Positions 53,489 through 63,166 of a stretch of 64,000 bases of DNA are shown in pieces (position 1 is the first letter of the stretch; each line of letters starts with the position of its first letter). Below the pieces are notes generated by a model that saw only the letters and a list, made by a program, of their open reading frames with translations, was not told where the DNA came from and made no database searches. The stretch spans positions 87,884-151,883 of the forward strand of contig NZ_ANHY01000010.1 in the NCBI RefSeq assembly GCF_000315795.1. Direction: 5' to 3'. The position numbers and the translations under genes are program-made. This DNA is from Caenispirillum salinarum AK4. Its GTDB lineage: Bacteria > Pseudomonadota > Alphaproteobacteria > Rhodospirillales > Rhodospirillaceae.

Positions 53489-55333
53489 ATGACTTTGCGA
53501 TTTGCCGCCGCCCGGCGCGGCGCCGCTGCCGCACTGATTGCCGGCTGCCTTGCCGCCACCGCGCCCGACGTCCTGGCCGCCGACAGCGCCGAGGACCTGT
53601 TCAAGCAGGCCTTGACCATCAACCAGGACGCGATGGAGGTGGAGGGCCCCGAGGCCCGGGTCCTGATGCTGCGGGACGTCGATGCCCTGCTGGACTTGAT
53701 CGTCACCCGTCATCCCGACAGCCGCCTCGCCCAGATGCTGGCGGAGGGCAAGGCCATCGGCCGCTTCAGCCGCGCCGACGTCCGCGCCCGCCTGGCCGAC
53801 GCCGAGGCGGCGCTGTCGCCGGCGATGCGTGACGCCCTGGGCGCCGTCGCCGCGGGTCCGGCGCCTCAACCCGCCGCGACCCCGGCACCGGCGGCGGGAA
53901 CCGGTGACTGGCCGCAGCCGCTCCAGGCCGCGCTGCTCCAGGCGCTGGGCGCCGACCATGCCATGGACCGGCCGATCACCGAGCTGCTCCGCATCTTCAG
54001 CGGGGACGCGCCGGTGCACGTCGGCGCACCCCCTCAGGTGGAGCGCGGCACCGGCGGCCGGCTGACCGTGGCGCTCGACGCGGTAACGCTCGGCGCCGGC
54101 ACGGACAGTGCGGCAGAGGTGGAGTTCATCCGCATCACGCTGGCGCCCGAAGGCGACCGCCATCTTGCCGCCTCGGTCACCATGGCGCCGACCGTGCGCT
54201 TCGACGGCGGCATGATCGCCATGGACGCGCCCCGCGTCGAGGGGGTGTTCAACACCGACCTCAACGTCTACAGCCGCTACGTCGCGGAAGCGAAGAACCT
54301 GCGCGCCTTCGAAACGGTGACCGACGCCGGCGGCGCCGGCCATCCGGTGGAAGTGATGCGGCTTGACTCCCTCGCCGTCACGCAGGACCTGGACGACAGC
54401 CAGCCGACGGTGACCGGCACCGGCGGCTTCGTCGCCGAAGGGTTGGTGGCCGTGCCCGAGGGCCCGATCGACAGCGCGGCGGAGCGCTTCACGCTGGACC
54501 GGGCCGCCTTGACGATGGATCTGGCCGGCCTCGACTGGAACAGCTACATGGCCATCTCGGACATGGCCGCCATGGCGGGTGTGACCGGCGAGGACCCGTC
54601 CGACGAGGCCGTCGCGGCCCTGTTCGCCGCCATGGACTGGGCCAGCGCCGGCGTTGACCTGTCGCTGGAGGGCGCGACCGTCACCAGCAACGGCACCCTC
54701 ATCGCCCGCAGCGACGCGCTCGCGCTGAGCCTCTCGGCCGACAACGCCGGCGGAACGGGCGACGTGCTGCTCAACCTGTCCGGCCGCGGCATCGGCCCGA
54801 CGGACGCCGGCTGGGCCATGGCGCGCGCCGAAGAGGAGAGCCTCTCCGCCCTTCCGGTCGGCGCCGTGCCCACGGACGCGCACCTGAGCCTGCGGCTGCG
54901 CTCGGTGCCTTACAGCGGGCTGCTGCAGGCGGCGCAACAGGACACCGCCGCAGCCCGCAGGCGTGCCGCCGAACAGGCCGTCGCCGCGGCCGCGCCGGAG
55001 GTCGTGCTGGAGGATCTGCGCCTCGACGCGCCCGAGGCTCGTCTGACCGGCTCGGGCACGGTGACCGACATCAGCCTGACGGGGATGCCGCCGACGGCCT
55101 CCGGCACCTTCGAACTGGCCGGCCTGGACATGCTGATCGGGCACCTCAACGGCTTGGCGCCCACCCGGCCGGACCTGGAGAAGTTGCTGCCGGTGCTGGT
55201 GGTCCTGAAGGGCCTGGGACGTGCAGAGGCGCCGGGCGCCGACACCCTGGTCTATGACCTGACCTTCAGCCCCGCGACCGGCCGGACCATCAACGGAGTC
55301 CCGCTTGGGGCGCTGGGGGCCGGCAACCGCTGA
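53489..55333 (+). CDS. Large exported protein of unknown function, Ala-rich and beta-repetitive
   Basis: Protein of 614 residues with a signal peptide (about 1-34, DVLAA-DS). An N-terminal helical part (LFKQALTINQDAMEVEGPEARVLMLRDVDALLDLIVTRHP) resembles a TPR-like segment. After an Ala/Pro linker comes a long beta-rich region with repeated strand-turn units (LTVALDAVTLGAG, GGMIAMDAPRVEGVFNTDL). No catalytic motif is seen. GAGGGGGAGA precedes the ATG. Its design recalls the exported protein at 13494-14915; an AsmA/DUF945-like envelope role is possible only. Confidence 0.6.
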   Translation: MTLRFAAARRGAAAALIAGCLAATAPDVLAADSAEDLFKQALTINQDAMEVEGPEARVLMLRDVDALLDLIVTRHPDSRLAQMLAEGKAIGRFSRADVRARLADAEAALSPAMRDALGAVAAGPAPQPAATPAPAAGTGDWPQPLQAALLQALGADHAMDRPITELLRIFSGDAPVHVGAPPQVERGTGGRLTVALDAVTLGAGTDSAAEVEFIRITLAPEGDRHLAASVTMAPTVRFDGGMIAMDAPRVEGVFNTDLNVYSRYVAEAKNLRAFETVTDAGGAGHPVEVMRLDSLAVTQDLDDSQPTVTGTGGFVAEGLVAVPEGPIDSAAERFTLDRAALTMDLAGLDWNSYMAISDMAAMAGVTGEDPSDEAVAALFAAMDWASAGVDLSLEGATVTSNGTLIARSDALALSLSADNAGGTGDVLLNLSGRGIGPTDAGWAMARAEEESLSALPVGAVPTDAHLSLRLRSVPYSGLLQAAQQDTAAARRRAAEQAVAAAAPEVVLEDLRLDAPEARLTGSGTVTDISLTGMPPTASGTFELAGLDMLIGHLNGLAPTRPDLEKLLPVLVVLKGLGRAEAPGADTLVYDLTFSPATGRTINGVPLGALGAGNR

Positions 55334-55468
55334 CCGCCCCGACGAACCGCGGCGCGCCTGAGAGAACCGGTGGCCGCGGCGGCGGGCGGTCCCGACGCGG
55401 CGGCTATACCCAAGCGGGGCGAATGGTCTATCATCGGCCAAAACGAAAACCGTCAGGGAGACGCCGCC

Positions 55469-55747
55469 ATGTCCGTCCAGGCCTACCACCAGAGCCTCGA
55501 AACCAAGGGCTACGACGCGCCCGTGGAAAAGACCTGGACGCCGCACCGGCTGAACGACACCCACACCCACGACGTGGACCTCTACCTCTACATCCTCGAC
55601 GGCGAGATGACCGTTTCCGGTCCCGGCTATTCCACCGTCTGCCGCCCCGGCGACACCATCGAGGTGCCGGGCAGCCAGGACCATGTGGAACAGGTGGGCG
55701 ACCAGGGCGTGCGCTTCCTGGTCGCGACACGCCCCGCCGGCGCCTGA
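55469..55747 (+). CDS. Small cupin-domain protein
   Basis: Protein of 92 residues folding as a single cupin: HRLNDTHTHDVDLYLYILDGEMTVSG (metal-binding histidines), then RPGDTIEVPGSQDHVEQVG. Such small cupins bind a metal ion; some are sugar isomerases or dioxygenases, many are unassigned. AGGGAGA precedes the ATG. It lies 56 bp before the RNA methyltransferase gene. Confidence 0.75.
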   Translation: MSVQAYHQSLETKGYDAPVEKTWTPHRLNDTHTHDVDLYLYILDGEMTVSGPGYSTVCRPGDTIEVPGSQDHVEQVGDQGVRFLVATRPAGA

Positions 55748-55803
55748 GACCCTTCGCGGCGAAAGCTGTCGACGGCCGGGCGGCTTCGCGCTATGCAGGC
55801 GCC

Positions 55804-56931
55804 ATGACCTCCGACAGCGATCTCGACATCTTCCTGGTGACCCTGCCGGGCCTGGAAGACACCCTGCGCGCCGAAGCCGTGGAACAGGGGTTCCGCGCGC
55901 CCCGGGTCGTCCCCGGCGGCGTCACTGTGCGCGGCGGCTGGGCGGCCGTGTGGCGCGCCAACCTGGTCCTGCGCGGCGCCAGCCGCGTGCTGGCCCGCGT
56001 GGGGTCCTTCCGCGCCTTCCATCTGGCGCAACTGGACAAGCGCGCCCGCCGCTTTCCCTGGGCGGACGTGCTGCGACCCGACGTTCCGGTGCGGGTGGAG
56101 GCCGCCTGCAAAGGCTCGCGCATCTACCATGCCGGCGCCGCCGCACAGCGCATCACGCACGCGATGCAGGCGGAACTGGGCGTCCCCGTCTCGGCCGAGG
56201 CGGCGGTGGTCGTGAAGGCGCGCATCGAAAACGACGTCTGCACCATCAGCATCGACACCTCCGGCGAGCCCCTGCACCGCCGCGGCCACAAGGAAGCCGT
56301 CAGCAAGGCGCCCCTGCGCGAAACCATGGCCGCGATGTTCCTGCGTCAGTGCGGCTTTGGCAGCACCATGCCGGTGGTGGACCCCATGTGCGGCTCGGGC
56401 ACCTTCATCCTGGAGGCCGCGGAGATCGCCGCCGGGCTGGTGCCGGGCCGGTCCCGCGCCTTCGCCTTCGAGCAGTTGGCGACGTTCGATCCCGCCGCCT
56501 GGGCCGACATGCGCGCCACGGCCGGGGCGCCGAAAGCGCCGCCCGCGGAACCCCGTTTCTTCGGCAGCGACCGCGACGCCGGGGCCGTGCGCATGAGCCG
56601 CGAGAATGCCGGGCGCGCGGGCGTGTCCGCCTGGACCGACTTCCGCGAACGGGCCGTCAGCGACGTCGCGCCGCCGGAGACAACCGGGCCGGGGCTGGTG
56701 ATGGTCAATCCGCCCTATGGCGCCCGCATCGGCGACCGCAAGACGCTGACGCCCCTGTACCGGGCGCTGGGGCGCACGCTGCGGGAGCGCTTCGCCGGCT
56801 GGCGGGTCGGCCTTCTGACCAGCGACGAGACCCTGGCGCGCGCCACCGATCTCCCGCTCGAGCCGGCCGGGCCGCCGGTGCCGCACGGCGGCATCCGGGT
56901 GACCCTCTACCGCAGCCCGCCGCTGGCCTGA
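55804..56931 (+). CDS. THUMP-domain 23S rRNA (guanine-N2) methyltransferase-like protein
   Basis: Protein of 375 residues: N-terminal ferredoxin-like/THUMP region (DIFLVTLPGLEDTLRAEAVEQGF; SGEPLHRRGHKEAVSKAPLRETMAAM) followed by a Rossmann methyltransferase with motif I VVDPMCGSGTFILEAAEIAAG and motif IV NPPYGARIGD. This matches the RlmL/RlmK N-terminal methyltransferase (m2G in 23S rRNA). Only one methyltransferase unit is present, so it corresponds to the RlmL half. The THUMP and NPPYG motifs are directly visible; the target base is inferred. Confidence 0.82.
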   Translation: MTSDSDLDIFLVTLPGLEDTLRAEAVEQGFRAPRVVPGGVTVRGGWAAVWRANLVLRGASRVLARVGSFRAFHLAQLDKRARRFPWADVLRPDVPVRVEAACKGSRIYHAGAAAQRITHAMQAELGVPVSAEAAVVVKARIENDVCTISIDTSGEPLHRRGHKEAVSKAPLRETMAAMFLRQCGFGSTMPVVDPMCGSGTFILEAAEIAAGLVPGRSRAFAFEQLATFDPAAWADMRATAGAPKAPPAEPRFFGSDRDAGAVRMSRENAGRAGVSAWTDFRERAVSDVAPPETTGPGLVMVNPPYGARIGDRKTLTPLYRALGRTLRERFAGWRVGLLTSDETLARATDLPLEPAGPPVPHGGIRVTLYRSPPLA

Positions 56932-56952
56932 CCCGCGGCGCCCTTTCCGCTC

Positions 56953-57951
56953 CTACCTGCGGCAGCGGCTGGGCGGCATGCCGTAGGCGCGCTTGAAGGC
57001 CGTCGCGAAGTTGGCCGGCGACGTGTAGCCGGCCCGGAAGGCGGCCTCCGTCACCGATCCCTCGCCCCGCTCCAGGAACCGGCGGGCCTGGTCGAGGCGC
57101 AGGCGCCGCAGGTAGTCCCACACGGGCAGTCCCAGCCGCTCGCGGAACAGGCGCTGCAACGTGCTGACGCTGACGCAGGCGGCGGCGGCGACCTCGGCCA
57201 GGGTCATCTCGTCCTCCAGATGCGCCGCCATGTACTGCTGTGCCGCCCGCAGCCGCGCCTCCGCGCGGGGCGGAGCCTTTGGCGTTGGCGCCTCTCCGCC
57301 CGTCGCCGCCAGGCCGAACACGCGGGCCAGCAGTTCGAAAGCGCGCGCCTCCTGCATCAGGCCGCAGCACGGAGCGCCTCCGGGCAGATCGGCCAGCATC
57401 ACGCCGGCCAGCCGCGCCAGGTCGGGCGACACCGGCACGGCGAGCAAGGCGCCGTGGGTCCGCTCCAGGCGCTGGGCGAGCCCGGCGGCGCCGGCGTCGA
57501 GGCCCGCCTCGCCCAGCCAGCCGGGCGGGATCGTGATACCCACCTTGCGCAGATGCTCGCCGCGAATCCCGCGCCGTTCGAAGACGTCGGGCTCCGTCAT
57601 GGAATAGATGACCGCCGTCGGCATGGGCTGCCCCGCCACGTCGGGGCGGGCTCCCACCTCATGCGCGCGGTCGCCAAGGGAAATCGCCGCCCGGCCGGTC
57701 AGGAACAGGGTCACCGTGATGCCGGGCCGCCCCACCGCGCGTGTGGTCAGGTCATGCAGGTCGACGGCGTCCGACATGTGCAGGCCCAGGCCGCTGCGCA
57801 GGCCGCGGCGGGTGAACAGGCCGCGCAGGGCCGGGTCCGACGGCCGCAGGTCCGGGGCCACCAGATGGACGTCGGGCTGCCGCGCGAGGGCGGCGATGTC
57901 CTGCCACGACACCGCGCCGTCCGCTGCATTTTGATCGGCGTGCAAACGCAT
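56953..57951 (-). CDS. AraC-family regulator, siderophore/iron type
   Basis: Protein of 332 residues. The C-terminal AraC DNA-binding domain is complete: MTLAEVAAAACVSVSTLQRLFRERLGLPVWDYLRRLRLDQARRFL, then a second helix-turn-helix (SVTEAAFRAGYTSPANFATAFKRAYGMPP). The N-terminal part resembles PchR/AlcR regulators, which respond to a ferric siderophore and activate its receptor. It is divergent from the TonB-dependent receptor gene, with a Fur-like box in the 157-bp gap, so it is the likely activator of that locus. Confidence 0.83.
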   Translation of the reverse strand: MRLHADQNAADGAVSWQDIAALARQPDVHLVAPDLRPSDPALRGLFTRRGLRSGLGLHMSDAVDLHDLTTRAVGRPGITVTLFLTGRAAISLGDRAHEVGARPDVAGQPMPTAVIYSMTEPDVFERRGIRGEHLRKVGITIPPGWLGEAGLDAGAAGLAQRLERTHGALLAVPVSPDLARLAGVMLADLPGGAPCCGLMQEARAFELLARVFGLAATGGEAPTPKAPPRAEARLRAAQQYMAAHLEDEMTLAEVAAAACVSVSTLQRLFRERLGLPVWDYLRRLRLDQARRFLERGEGSVTEAAFRAGYTSPANFATAFKRAYGMPPSRCRR

Positions 57952-58031
57952 TTGACCGCTCCGCAAAAGCCGCGATGCCCGCAAAGCCCTATACAGGATA
58001 CCGGCTTCAAGGCACTCTGCGCTTCCGAATT

Positions 58032-58050
58032 GAGAGTGACTTGCATTATT
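58032..58050. promoter_or_regulatory. Fur-like iron box between araC-type gene and receptor gene
   Basis: GAGAGTGACTTGCATTATT matches the 19-bp Fur consensus GATAATGATAATCATTATC at 12 of 19 positions, including the right-hand CATTAT. It lies about 60 bp before the receptor start and about 80 bp from the AraC-type gene start, suited to repress both when iron is plentiful. Confidence 0.55.
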
Positions 58051-58108
58051 AACACGAGAGCGGTACGCGGTCGAGCCGACACTGCGGGAGCGGTTCGCGC
58101 GGCGAGGG

Positions 58109-60106
58109 ATGAGAAAGATGATGATCGACACGAGACGCACGGCCCGGCGGCGGCTTGCCGCCCTGCTCACCACCACCGCCCTGGCGTCCGGCGGCCTGTC
58201 TGCCGCGGCGTCGGCGCAGGAGACGGCGGCGGCGGACGTGACCCTGAACCCGGTCACCGTCGAGGACGCCGTGCCGGCGCCGGCGCAGCCGATCCGCCTG
58301 GGGCCTGAGGACATCGAGCGGGAGCAGCCGCAGACGCTGCGCGACCTGTTCTCGGATCAGCCGGCGGTCGCGGTATCGGGCGGCAGCATCGCAGCGCAAA
58401 AGCTTTACGTCCACGGCATCGGCCAGAGCAAGCTGAACGTCACCATTGACGGCGCGCGCCAGCACAACAACGTGTGGCACCACAACGGCAACCTGTTCCT
58501 CGACCCCAGCCTTCTCAAGGCGGTGGAGGTCAACCCGGGCGTCGCCCCGGCTGACGCCGGGTTCGGCGCGGTCGGCGGGTCGGTCGCTTTCGAGACGAAG
58601 GACGCCGCCGACCTGCTGATGCCCGGCGCCTCCGTCGGGGGCCGCGTCACGACCACCTACGACACCAACCCCGACGCAATCCGCGGCACGGTCGCGGGCT
58701 ATGGCGCCGCCCAGGGCTTCGACGTGCTGGGCATCGTCACGCGCGAGCACGGCGACAACTACGAGAACGGAAACGGCACCGAGGAGACGGGCACCGGCAC
58801 GAACCTGGTCAACGTGCTGGGCAAGGTCGGGTACGAGTCGCCGGACGGGCACGCCGTGAAGGTCACCGCCGAATACCTCAACGACGACACCATCCGCCGC
58901 CTGCGCCCGAACATGGGCTTCGTCACCGCCGACCTGAACCGCAACGACCTGACGCGCACAACGCTGACGGCCGAATACTCCACCACGGCCCCGACGGCGC
59001 TGTTCGACCCCGAGGTCAAGCTCTACTACAACGTCTATGAACTGAACCGCCCGAACGAAAGCGGCTACACGCGGCCGTCCGGCGACTTCAATTCCGAGGT
59101 CGAGACCATCGGTGGCACGGTGCAGAACACCTTCCAGGTGCCACTCGGCAGCCTGACGGTCGGCGCCGACTTCGCTCATGACGACATGACCGTGGAACGC
59201 TTCCACTTCCCCACCGACGTGTCGGAGGAGATCCTTCAGGCCGGCCTTTTCGCCCAGGCGCGGCTGGTGCCGGTGGACCGGCTGGCGGTCTCGGCGGGCC
59301 TGCGCGGCGACGTGCAGCGGTACGAAGCGGTGGACGGCCAGACCTTCGAGAACGCCGGCCTCAGCCCCAACCTCTCGGCCGAGTACCAGGCGACCGACTG
59401 GCTCGCGCTGTTCGGCGGCTACAGCTACGTCTGGGGCGGGCTCGAGCCGTCGGAGACGGCCCTGTTCCACGCCCGCGACTACACCTACGCGCAGGACCTG
59501 GAGCCGACCCGGGCCCACAACCTTCGGGCCGGCCTGCGGACGGAGCACCAGGGCTTCGCCTTCGAGGGCGCATACTTCCAGACCCTCATGCGCGACGTCA
59601 TGGACTGGAACTATGGCACGACGACCCGCATCAACGGCGAGGACCTGGAAAGCCGGGGCTTCGACCTGATCGCCTCCTACACCGGCGCCGCCGGGGCGGT
59701 CAGCGCCAAGTACACCCACACCGACATCACCTACGGCGACCGTATCGCCCTGCCCAACGACTACAACATGGGCACGGCCATCGGCGACGTGCTGACGGTC
59801 AGCGGCCACTATGCCTTTGATCCGCTTGACCTGCAGGTGGGCGCCTCGGCCGAACACGCCTTCGCCTTCGAGCACGAGGACCTCCAGGCCAACGGCTTCG
59901 ACGACCTGGACAGCTACACCGTCGTCGACCTGTTCGCCGAATGGAGCCCGGATGCCCTGTCGCCCCATGTGACCCTGCGGGCCGAGGCCAACAACGTCTT
60001 CGACGAAGCCTACGTCAGCCGGGCGTCGTTCGGCGAAACGGCGCGCGTGACGCCCGTCCTCGACCCCGGCCGGTCGTTCCTGCTGTCGTCGACCATCCGC
60101 TTCTGA
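58109..60106 (+). CDS. TonB-dependent outer-membrane receptor (iron/heme or siderophore)
   Basis: Outer-membrane protein of 665 residues: signal peptide (about 1-36), plug domain (LRDLFSDQPAVAVSGG, YVHGIGQSKLNVTIDGARQHNNVWHHNGN, FLDPSLLKAVEVNPG), then a 22-strand-type barrel ending in phenylalanine (SSTIRF). The plug's histidine-rich segment could contact the ligand. The ligand is iron-related by context (Fur-like box, AraC-type regulator, FecCD-type ABC genes). ATGs at 58118 and 58121 fit the GAGGG spacing better than 58109; the mature protein is unaffected. Confidence 0.87.
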   Translation: MRKMMIDTRRTARRRLAALLTTTALASGGLSAAASAQETAAADVTLNPVTVEDAVPAPAQPIRLGPEDIEREQPQTLRDLFSDQPAVAVSGGSIAAQKLYVHGIGQSKLNVTIDGARQHNNVWHHNGNLFLDPSLLKAVEVNPGVAPADAGFGAVGGSVAFETKDAADLLMPGASVGGRVTTTYDTNPDAIRGTVAGYGAAQGFDVLGIVTREHGDNYENGNGTEETGTGTNLVNVLGKVGYESPDGHAVKVTAEYLNDDTIRRLRPNMGFVTADLNRNDLTRTTLTAEYSTTAPTALFDPEVKLYYNVYELNRPNESGYTRPSGDFNSEVETIGGTVQNTFQVPLGSLTVGADFAHDDMTVERFHFPTDVSEEILQAGLFAQARLVPVDRLAVSAGLRGDVQRYEAVDGQTFENAGLSPNLSAEYQATDWLALFGGYSYVWGGLEPSETALFHARDYTYAQDLEPTRAHNLRAGLRTEHQGFAFEGAYFQTLMRDVMDWNYGTTTRINGEDLESRGFDLIASYTGAAGAVSAKYTHTDITYGDRIALPNDYNMGTAIGDVLTVSGHYAFDPLDLQVGASAEHAFAFEHEDLQANGFDDLDSYTVVDLFAEWSPDALSPHVTLRAEANNVFDEAYVSRASFGETARVTPVLDPGRSFLLSSTIRF

Positions 60107-60177
60107 CATTCACCGATCGGCGGTCCGGCCGGCGTTCAGCCGCCCGGGCCGCCCCATTTCCATGCGAGGGCCAAGAC

Positions 60178-61308
60178 ATGACACGGACCCTGGGTCTCTT
60201 TCTGGCGGCGGCGGTCGTCCTGCTCGCGGCGCTCCCGGCCACGGCGTCGGCACAGAGCCGCACGGTCGTCGACGTGGCCGGGCGGACGGTCACCCTGCCG
60301 GAGCAGGTGGACCGCATCGTCCTTGGCGAGGGGCGCCTCGTCTCGGCCATTGCCATCCTCGACCGCGAGGCGCCGCTGCGCCGGGTGGTGGGAATGATGG
60401 GCGACTTCGCCGTGCTCGACCCGGACGGCTACGCGCTCTGGCGCGAGGCCTATCCCGAGATCGAGGGGATCGAGGCCGTCGGGCAGGTGTCGCCCGACAG
60501 CTTCAGCGTCGAGAAGACCATTGCCCTCGACCCCGACCTGGTGGTGTTCGGGCTCGCCGGCCACGGCCCCGGCACCGATCATACGACCGTGCTGGCGCAG
60601 CTGGAGGCGGCCGGCATTCCCGTCATCTTCACCGACTTCTTCCTCGACCCGCTGACGAACACGCCGCCCAGCATGGCGTTGCTGGGCGAGGCGCTCGGCC
60701 GGCACGACGAAGCCGCCGCCTTCCTGAAGGCGAACGAGGCCGCGCGGGAGCGCATCCTGACGGCGCTGGAGGGCGTGACGGAACGGCCGGACGTCTTTCT
60801 GGAGAACCGTGTGGGACTTGGGCTCGACTGCTGCGCCAGCGTCGGTCACGGCGTGCTGGCGACCATGATCGAGGCCGCCGGCGGCCGGAACATGGCCCAG
60901 CCGCTGATCCCAGGCCGCACGGGCATCGTCAGCATCGAGTACCTGCTGACCAACCAGCCCGACGTCTACATCGGCACCGCCATCGGCAGCCGCGCCGCCG
61001 ACGGCCATGCCGCCGGACGCATCGTCCTCGGCCCCGGCGTTCCCGCCGACCTGGCACGCCAGAGCTTCGCCGACGCCCTGGACCGGACCGGCGTGCGCGA
61101 CCTGGATGCCGTGCGGACCGGCCGCGCCCATGCCGTCTGGCACCACTTCTTCCACGGACCCTTCAACGTGGTCGCCCTGCACCTGCTCGCCAAGTGGATT
61201 CACCCCGAGGTCTTCGCCGACCTGGACCCGACGGAGACCCTGGAGGCCGTCATGCTGCGCTTCCAGCCGGTGGCCCTGCACGGAACCTACTGGACCGACG
61301 CGCCATGA
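60178..61308 (+). CDS. Iron-siderophore ABC transporter, periplasmic binding protein
   Basis: Exported protein of 376 residues with a signal peptide ending near ASAQS. It has the TroA/FecB-type cluster-9 fold: RTVVDVAGRTVTLPEQVDRIVLGEG at the mature start, IALDPDLVVFGLAGHGP, and NMAQPLIPGRTGIVSIEYLLTNQPDVYIGT. The C-terminal part is rich in His/Trp (HAVWHHFFHGPFNVVALHLLAKWIHP). It would carry the ligand from receptor to permease. GAGGG precedes the ATG, and its stop overlaps the permease start. Confidence 0.86.
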   Translation: MTRTLGLFLAAAVVLLAALPATASAQSRTVVDVAGRTVTLPEQVDRIVLGEGRLVSAIAILDREAPLRRVVGMMGDFAVLDPDGYALWREAYPEIEGIEAVGQVSPDSFSVEKTIALDPDLVVFGLAGHGPGTDHTTVLAQLEAAGIPVIFTDFFLDPLTNTPPSMALLGEALGRHDEAAAFLKANEAARERILTALEGVTERPDVFLENRVGLGLDCCASVGHGVLATMIEAAGGRNMAQPLIPGRTGIVSIEYLLTNQPDVYIGTAIGSRAADGHAAGRIVLGPGVPADLARQSFADALDRTGVRDLDAVRTGRAHAVWHHFFHGPFNVVALHLLAKWIHPEVFADLDPTETLEAVMLRFQPVALHGTYWTDAP

Positions 61309-62363
61309 GCGTGGCCGCGACCTCGGCGTTGGGACGCGCCTACGCCCGCCGCACCCGGGGACGGACGCTGACCCTGATCGGACTGGCGGCGGCCCTGGCG
61401 GGGTCGCTGCTGCTCGACCTTGCGACCGGCGCGTCGGACATGCCGCTCGGGACCGTGCTGGCCGGGCTGTGGGACCCGGCGGCGGCCGAGGTGGGCGTGC
61501 GCGTCATCCTGTGGGACGTGCGCCTGCCGCAGGCGCTGATGGCGGTTCTTGTCGGCGCCGCGCTCGGCCTGGCGGGCGCGGAAATGCAGACCGTGCTCGC
61601 CAATCCGCTGGCGAGCCCCTTCACGCTCGGCATCTCCAACGCCGCCACGCTGGGCGCGGCGATCGCCATCGTCGCCGGCTTCCATATTCCCGTCGTCGGC
61701 CCCGAGTGGACGGTGGCCGTGACCGCTTTCGCCTTCGCCATGGCGGCGACCGTGGTCGTGCAGGCACTTGCCCGCACGCAGGGCCTCGACGGCGGAGGCG
61801 AGAGCCTGATCCTGTTCGGCATTGCCATGGTCTTCGTGCTCAACGCCCTTTTGTGGCTGGTGCAGTTCCTGGCCTCGGCCGATGCCCTGCAGCAGATCGT
61901 GTTCTGGACCATGGGCAGCCTGGGCCGCTCCACCTGGAGTACGGTCGGCCTGCTGGCCGCCGTGGTGGCCCTGTGTTTTCCCTGGGCCATGCGGCACGTC
62001 TGGGCCATGACCGCCCTGCGCGCCGGCGAGGAGCATGCCCGGGCGCTGGGCATCGCCGTCGGGCGCATGCGGGTCCTTGTGCTTCTGCGGGTGAGCCTGC
62101 TGGCCGGGGTGGCGCTGTCGTTCGTCGGGACCATCAGCTTCATCGGTCTCGTCGGTCCGCACATCGCCCGGCTGGCGCTCGGCGAGGATCACCGATTCTA
62201 TCTTCCCGGCGCGGCCCTGGGCGGTGCCCTGGTGCTGTCGCTGTCGTCGGTGGTGAGCAAGAGCCTGGTGCCGGGCCTGGTGCTGCCGGTGGGCATCGTC
62301 ACGGCGCTGGTCGGCATCCCCGCCTTCGTGGCCCTGATCCTCCTCCAGAGGCGCCGGCCATGA
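61305..62363 (+). CDS. FecCD-family iron-siderophore permease
   Basis: Integral membrane protein of 352 residues with about ten hydrophobic segments. FecCD motifs: DVRLPQALMAVLVGAALGLAGAEMQTVLANPLASPFTLGISNAATLGA near residues 68-115 and the ATPase-coupling region ALGIAVGR...GTISFIGLVGPHIARL. It overlaps the genes on both sides by 4 bp (ATGA), so the operon is tightly coupled. Confidence 0.92.
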   Translation: MSVAATSALGRAYARRTRGRTLTLIGLAAALAGSLLLDLATGASDMPLGTVLAGLWDPAAAEVGVRVILWDVRLPQALMAVLVGAALGLAGAEMQTVLANPLASPFTLGISNAATLGAAIAIVAGFHIPVVGPEWTVAVTAFAFAMAATVVVQALARTQGLDGGGESLILFGIAMVFVLNALLWLVQFLASADALQQIVFWTMGSLGRSTWSTVGLLAAVVALCFPWAMRHVWAMTALRAGEEHARALGIAVGRMRVLVLLRVSLLAGVALSFVGTISFIGLVGPHIARLALGEDHRFYLPGAALGGALVLSLSSVVSKSLVPGLVLPVGIVTALVGIPAFVALILLQRRRP

Positions 62364-63166
62364 CGGAGGGGCTGCACATCGCGGACATCGTCGCCGGATA
62401 CGGCCGCCGGCGCGTGATCGACGGCCTGACCCTGCCGCCGGTGCCGCCCGGCACCGTCGTCGGGCTCATCGGAGCCAACGGCTCGGGAAAGTCGACGCTG
62501 CTCAAGACACTGGCTGGACTGATCGGCGGGACCGGGCACACGCGGCTCGGCGACCACGACCTGCGCCGACTGTCGCCGGCCCTGCGAGCCCGCCTTGTCG
62601 GCTATCTGCCCCAGACGGTGATGCGCCCGAGTTCGCTGGCGGTCTACGAGGTCCTGCTGAGCGCCTTGCGGGCCACCTGGCCGGAACTGACCCGAGCCCG
62701 CGCCGACCAGCGCATCGAGGCCGTCCTTGCCGACATGGCCGTCACCGACCTGGCCATGCGGCCGCTCGGCGCCCTGTCGGGCGGGCAGCGGCAGATGATC
62801 GGCCTGGCGCAGGTGCTGGTGCGGGCGCCGCGGCTGATGCTGCTCGACGAACCCACCAGCGCGCTGGACCTGCGCTGGCAGCTCTCCGTCCTGGAGCGTG
62901 TGCGCGGCGAGGCGCGCGATCGTCGGGCCATCGCCCTGGTCGCGATCCACGACATCAACCTTGCGTTGCGGTTCTGCGACCGCGTGGTCGTGCTCGGCGA
63001 GGGGCTGATCGCCGCCGGCCCACCCGCCGAAGCGCTGACGCCGGCCGTGCTCCGCCGGGCCTTCGGCGTGACCGCCCGCATCGAGACCTGTTCCCACGGC
63101 CGGCCCATCGTCGTGACCGACGGCGTGGCCGCCGGCGCCATCAGAGATCAAGAGGACATTCCATGA
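62360..63166 (+). CDS. Iron-siderophore ABC transporter ATP-binding protein
   Basis: Protein of 268 residues with Walker A GANGSGKST (about 37-45), signature LSGGQRQMI, Walker B LMLLDEPTSALD and the switch histidine in VAIHDINLALRF. FecE/FhuC-type. Its ATG overlaps the permease stop, and its stop overlaps the ATG of the DUF2218 gene. Confidence 0.92.
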   Translation: MTEGLHIADIVAGYGRRRVIDGLTLPPVPPGTVVGLIGANGSGKSTLLKTLAGLIGGTGHTRLGDHDLRRLSPALRARLVGYLPQTVMRPSSLAVYEVLLSALRATWPELTRARADQRIEAVLADMAVTDLAMRPLGALSGGQRQMIGLAQVLVRAPRLMLLDEPTSALDLRWQLSVLERVRGEARDRRAIALVAIHDINLALRFCDRVVVLGEGLIAAGPPAEALTPAVLRRAFGVTARIETCSHGRPIVVTDGVAAGAIRDQEDIP

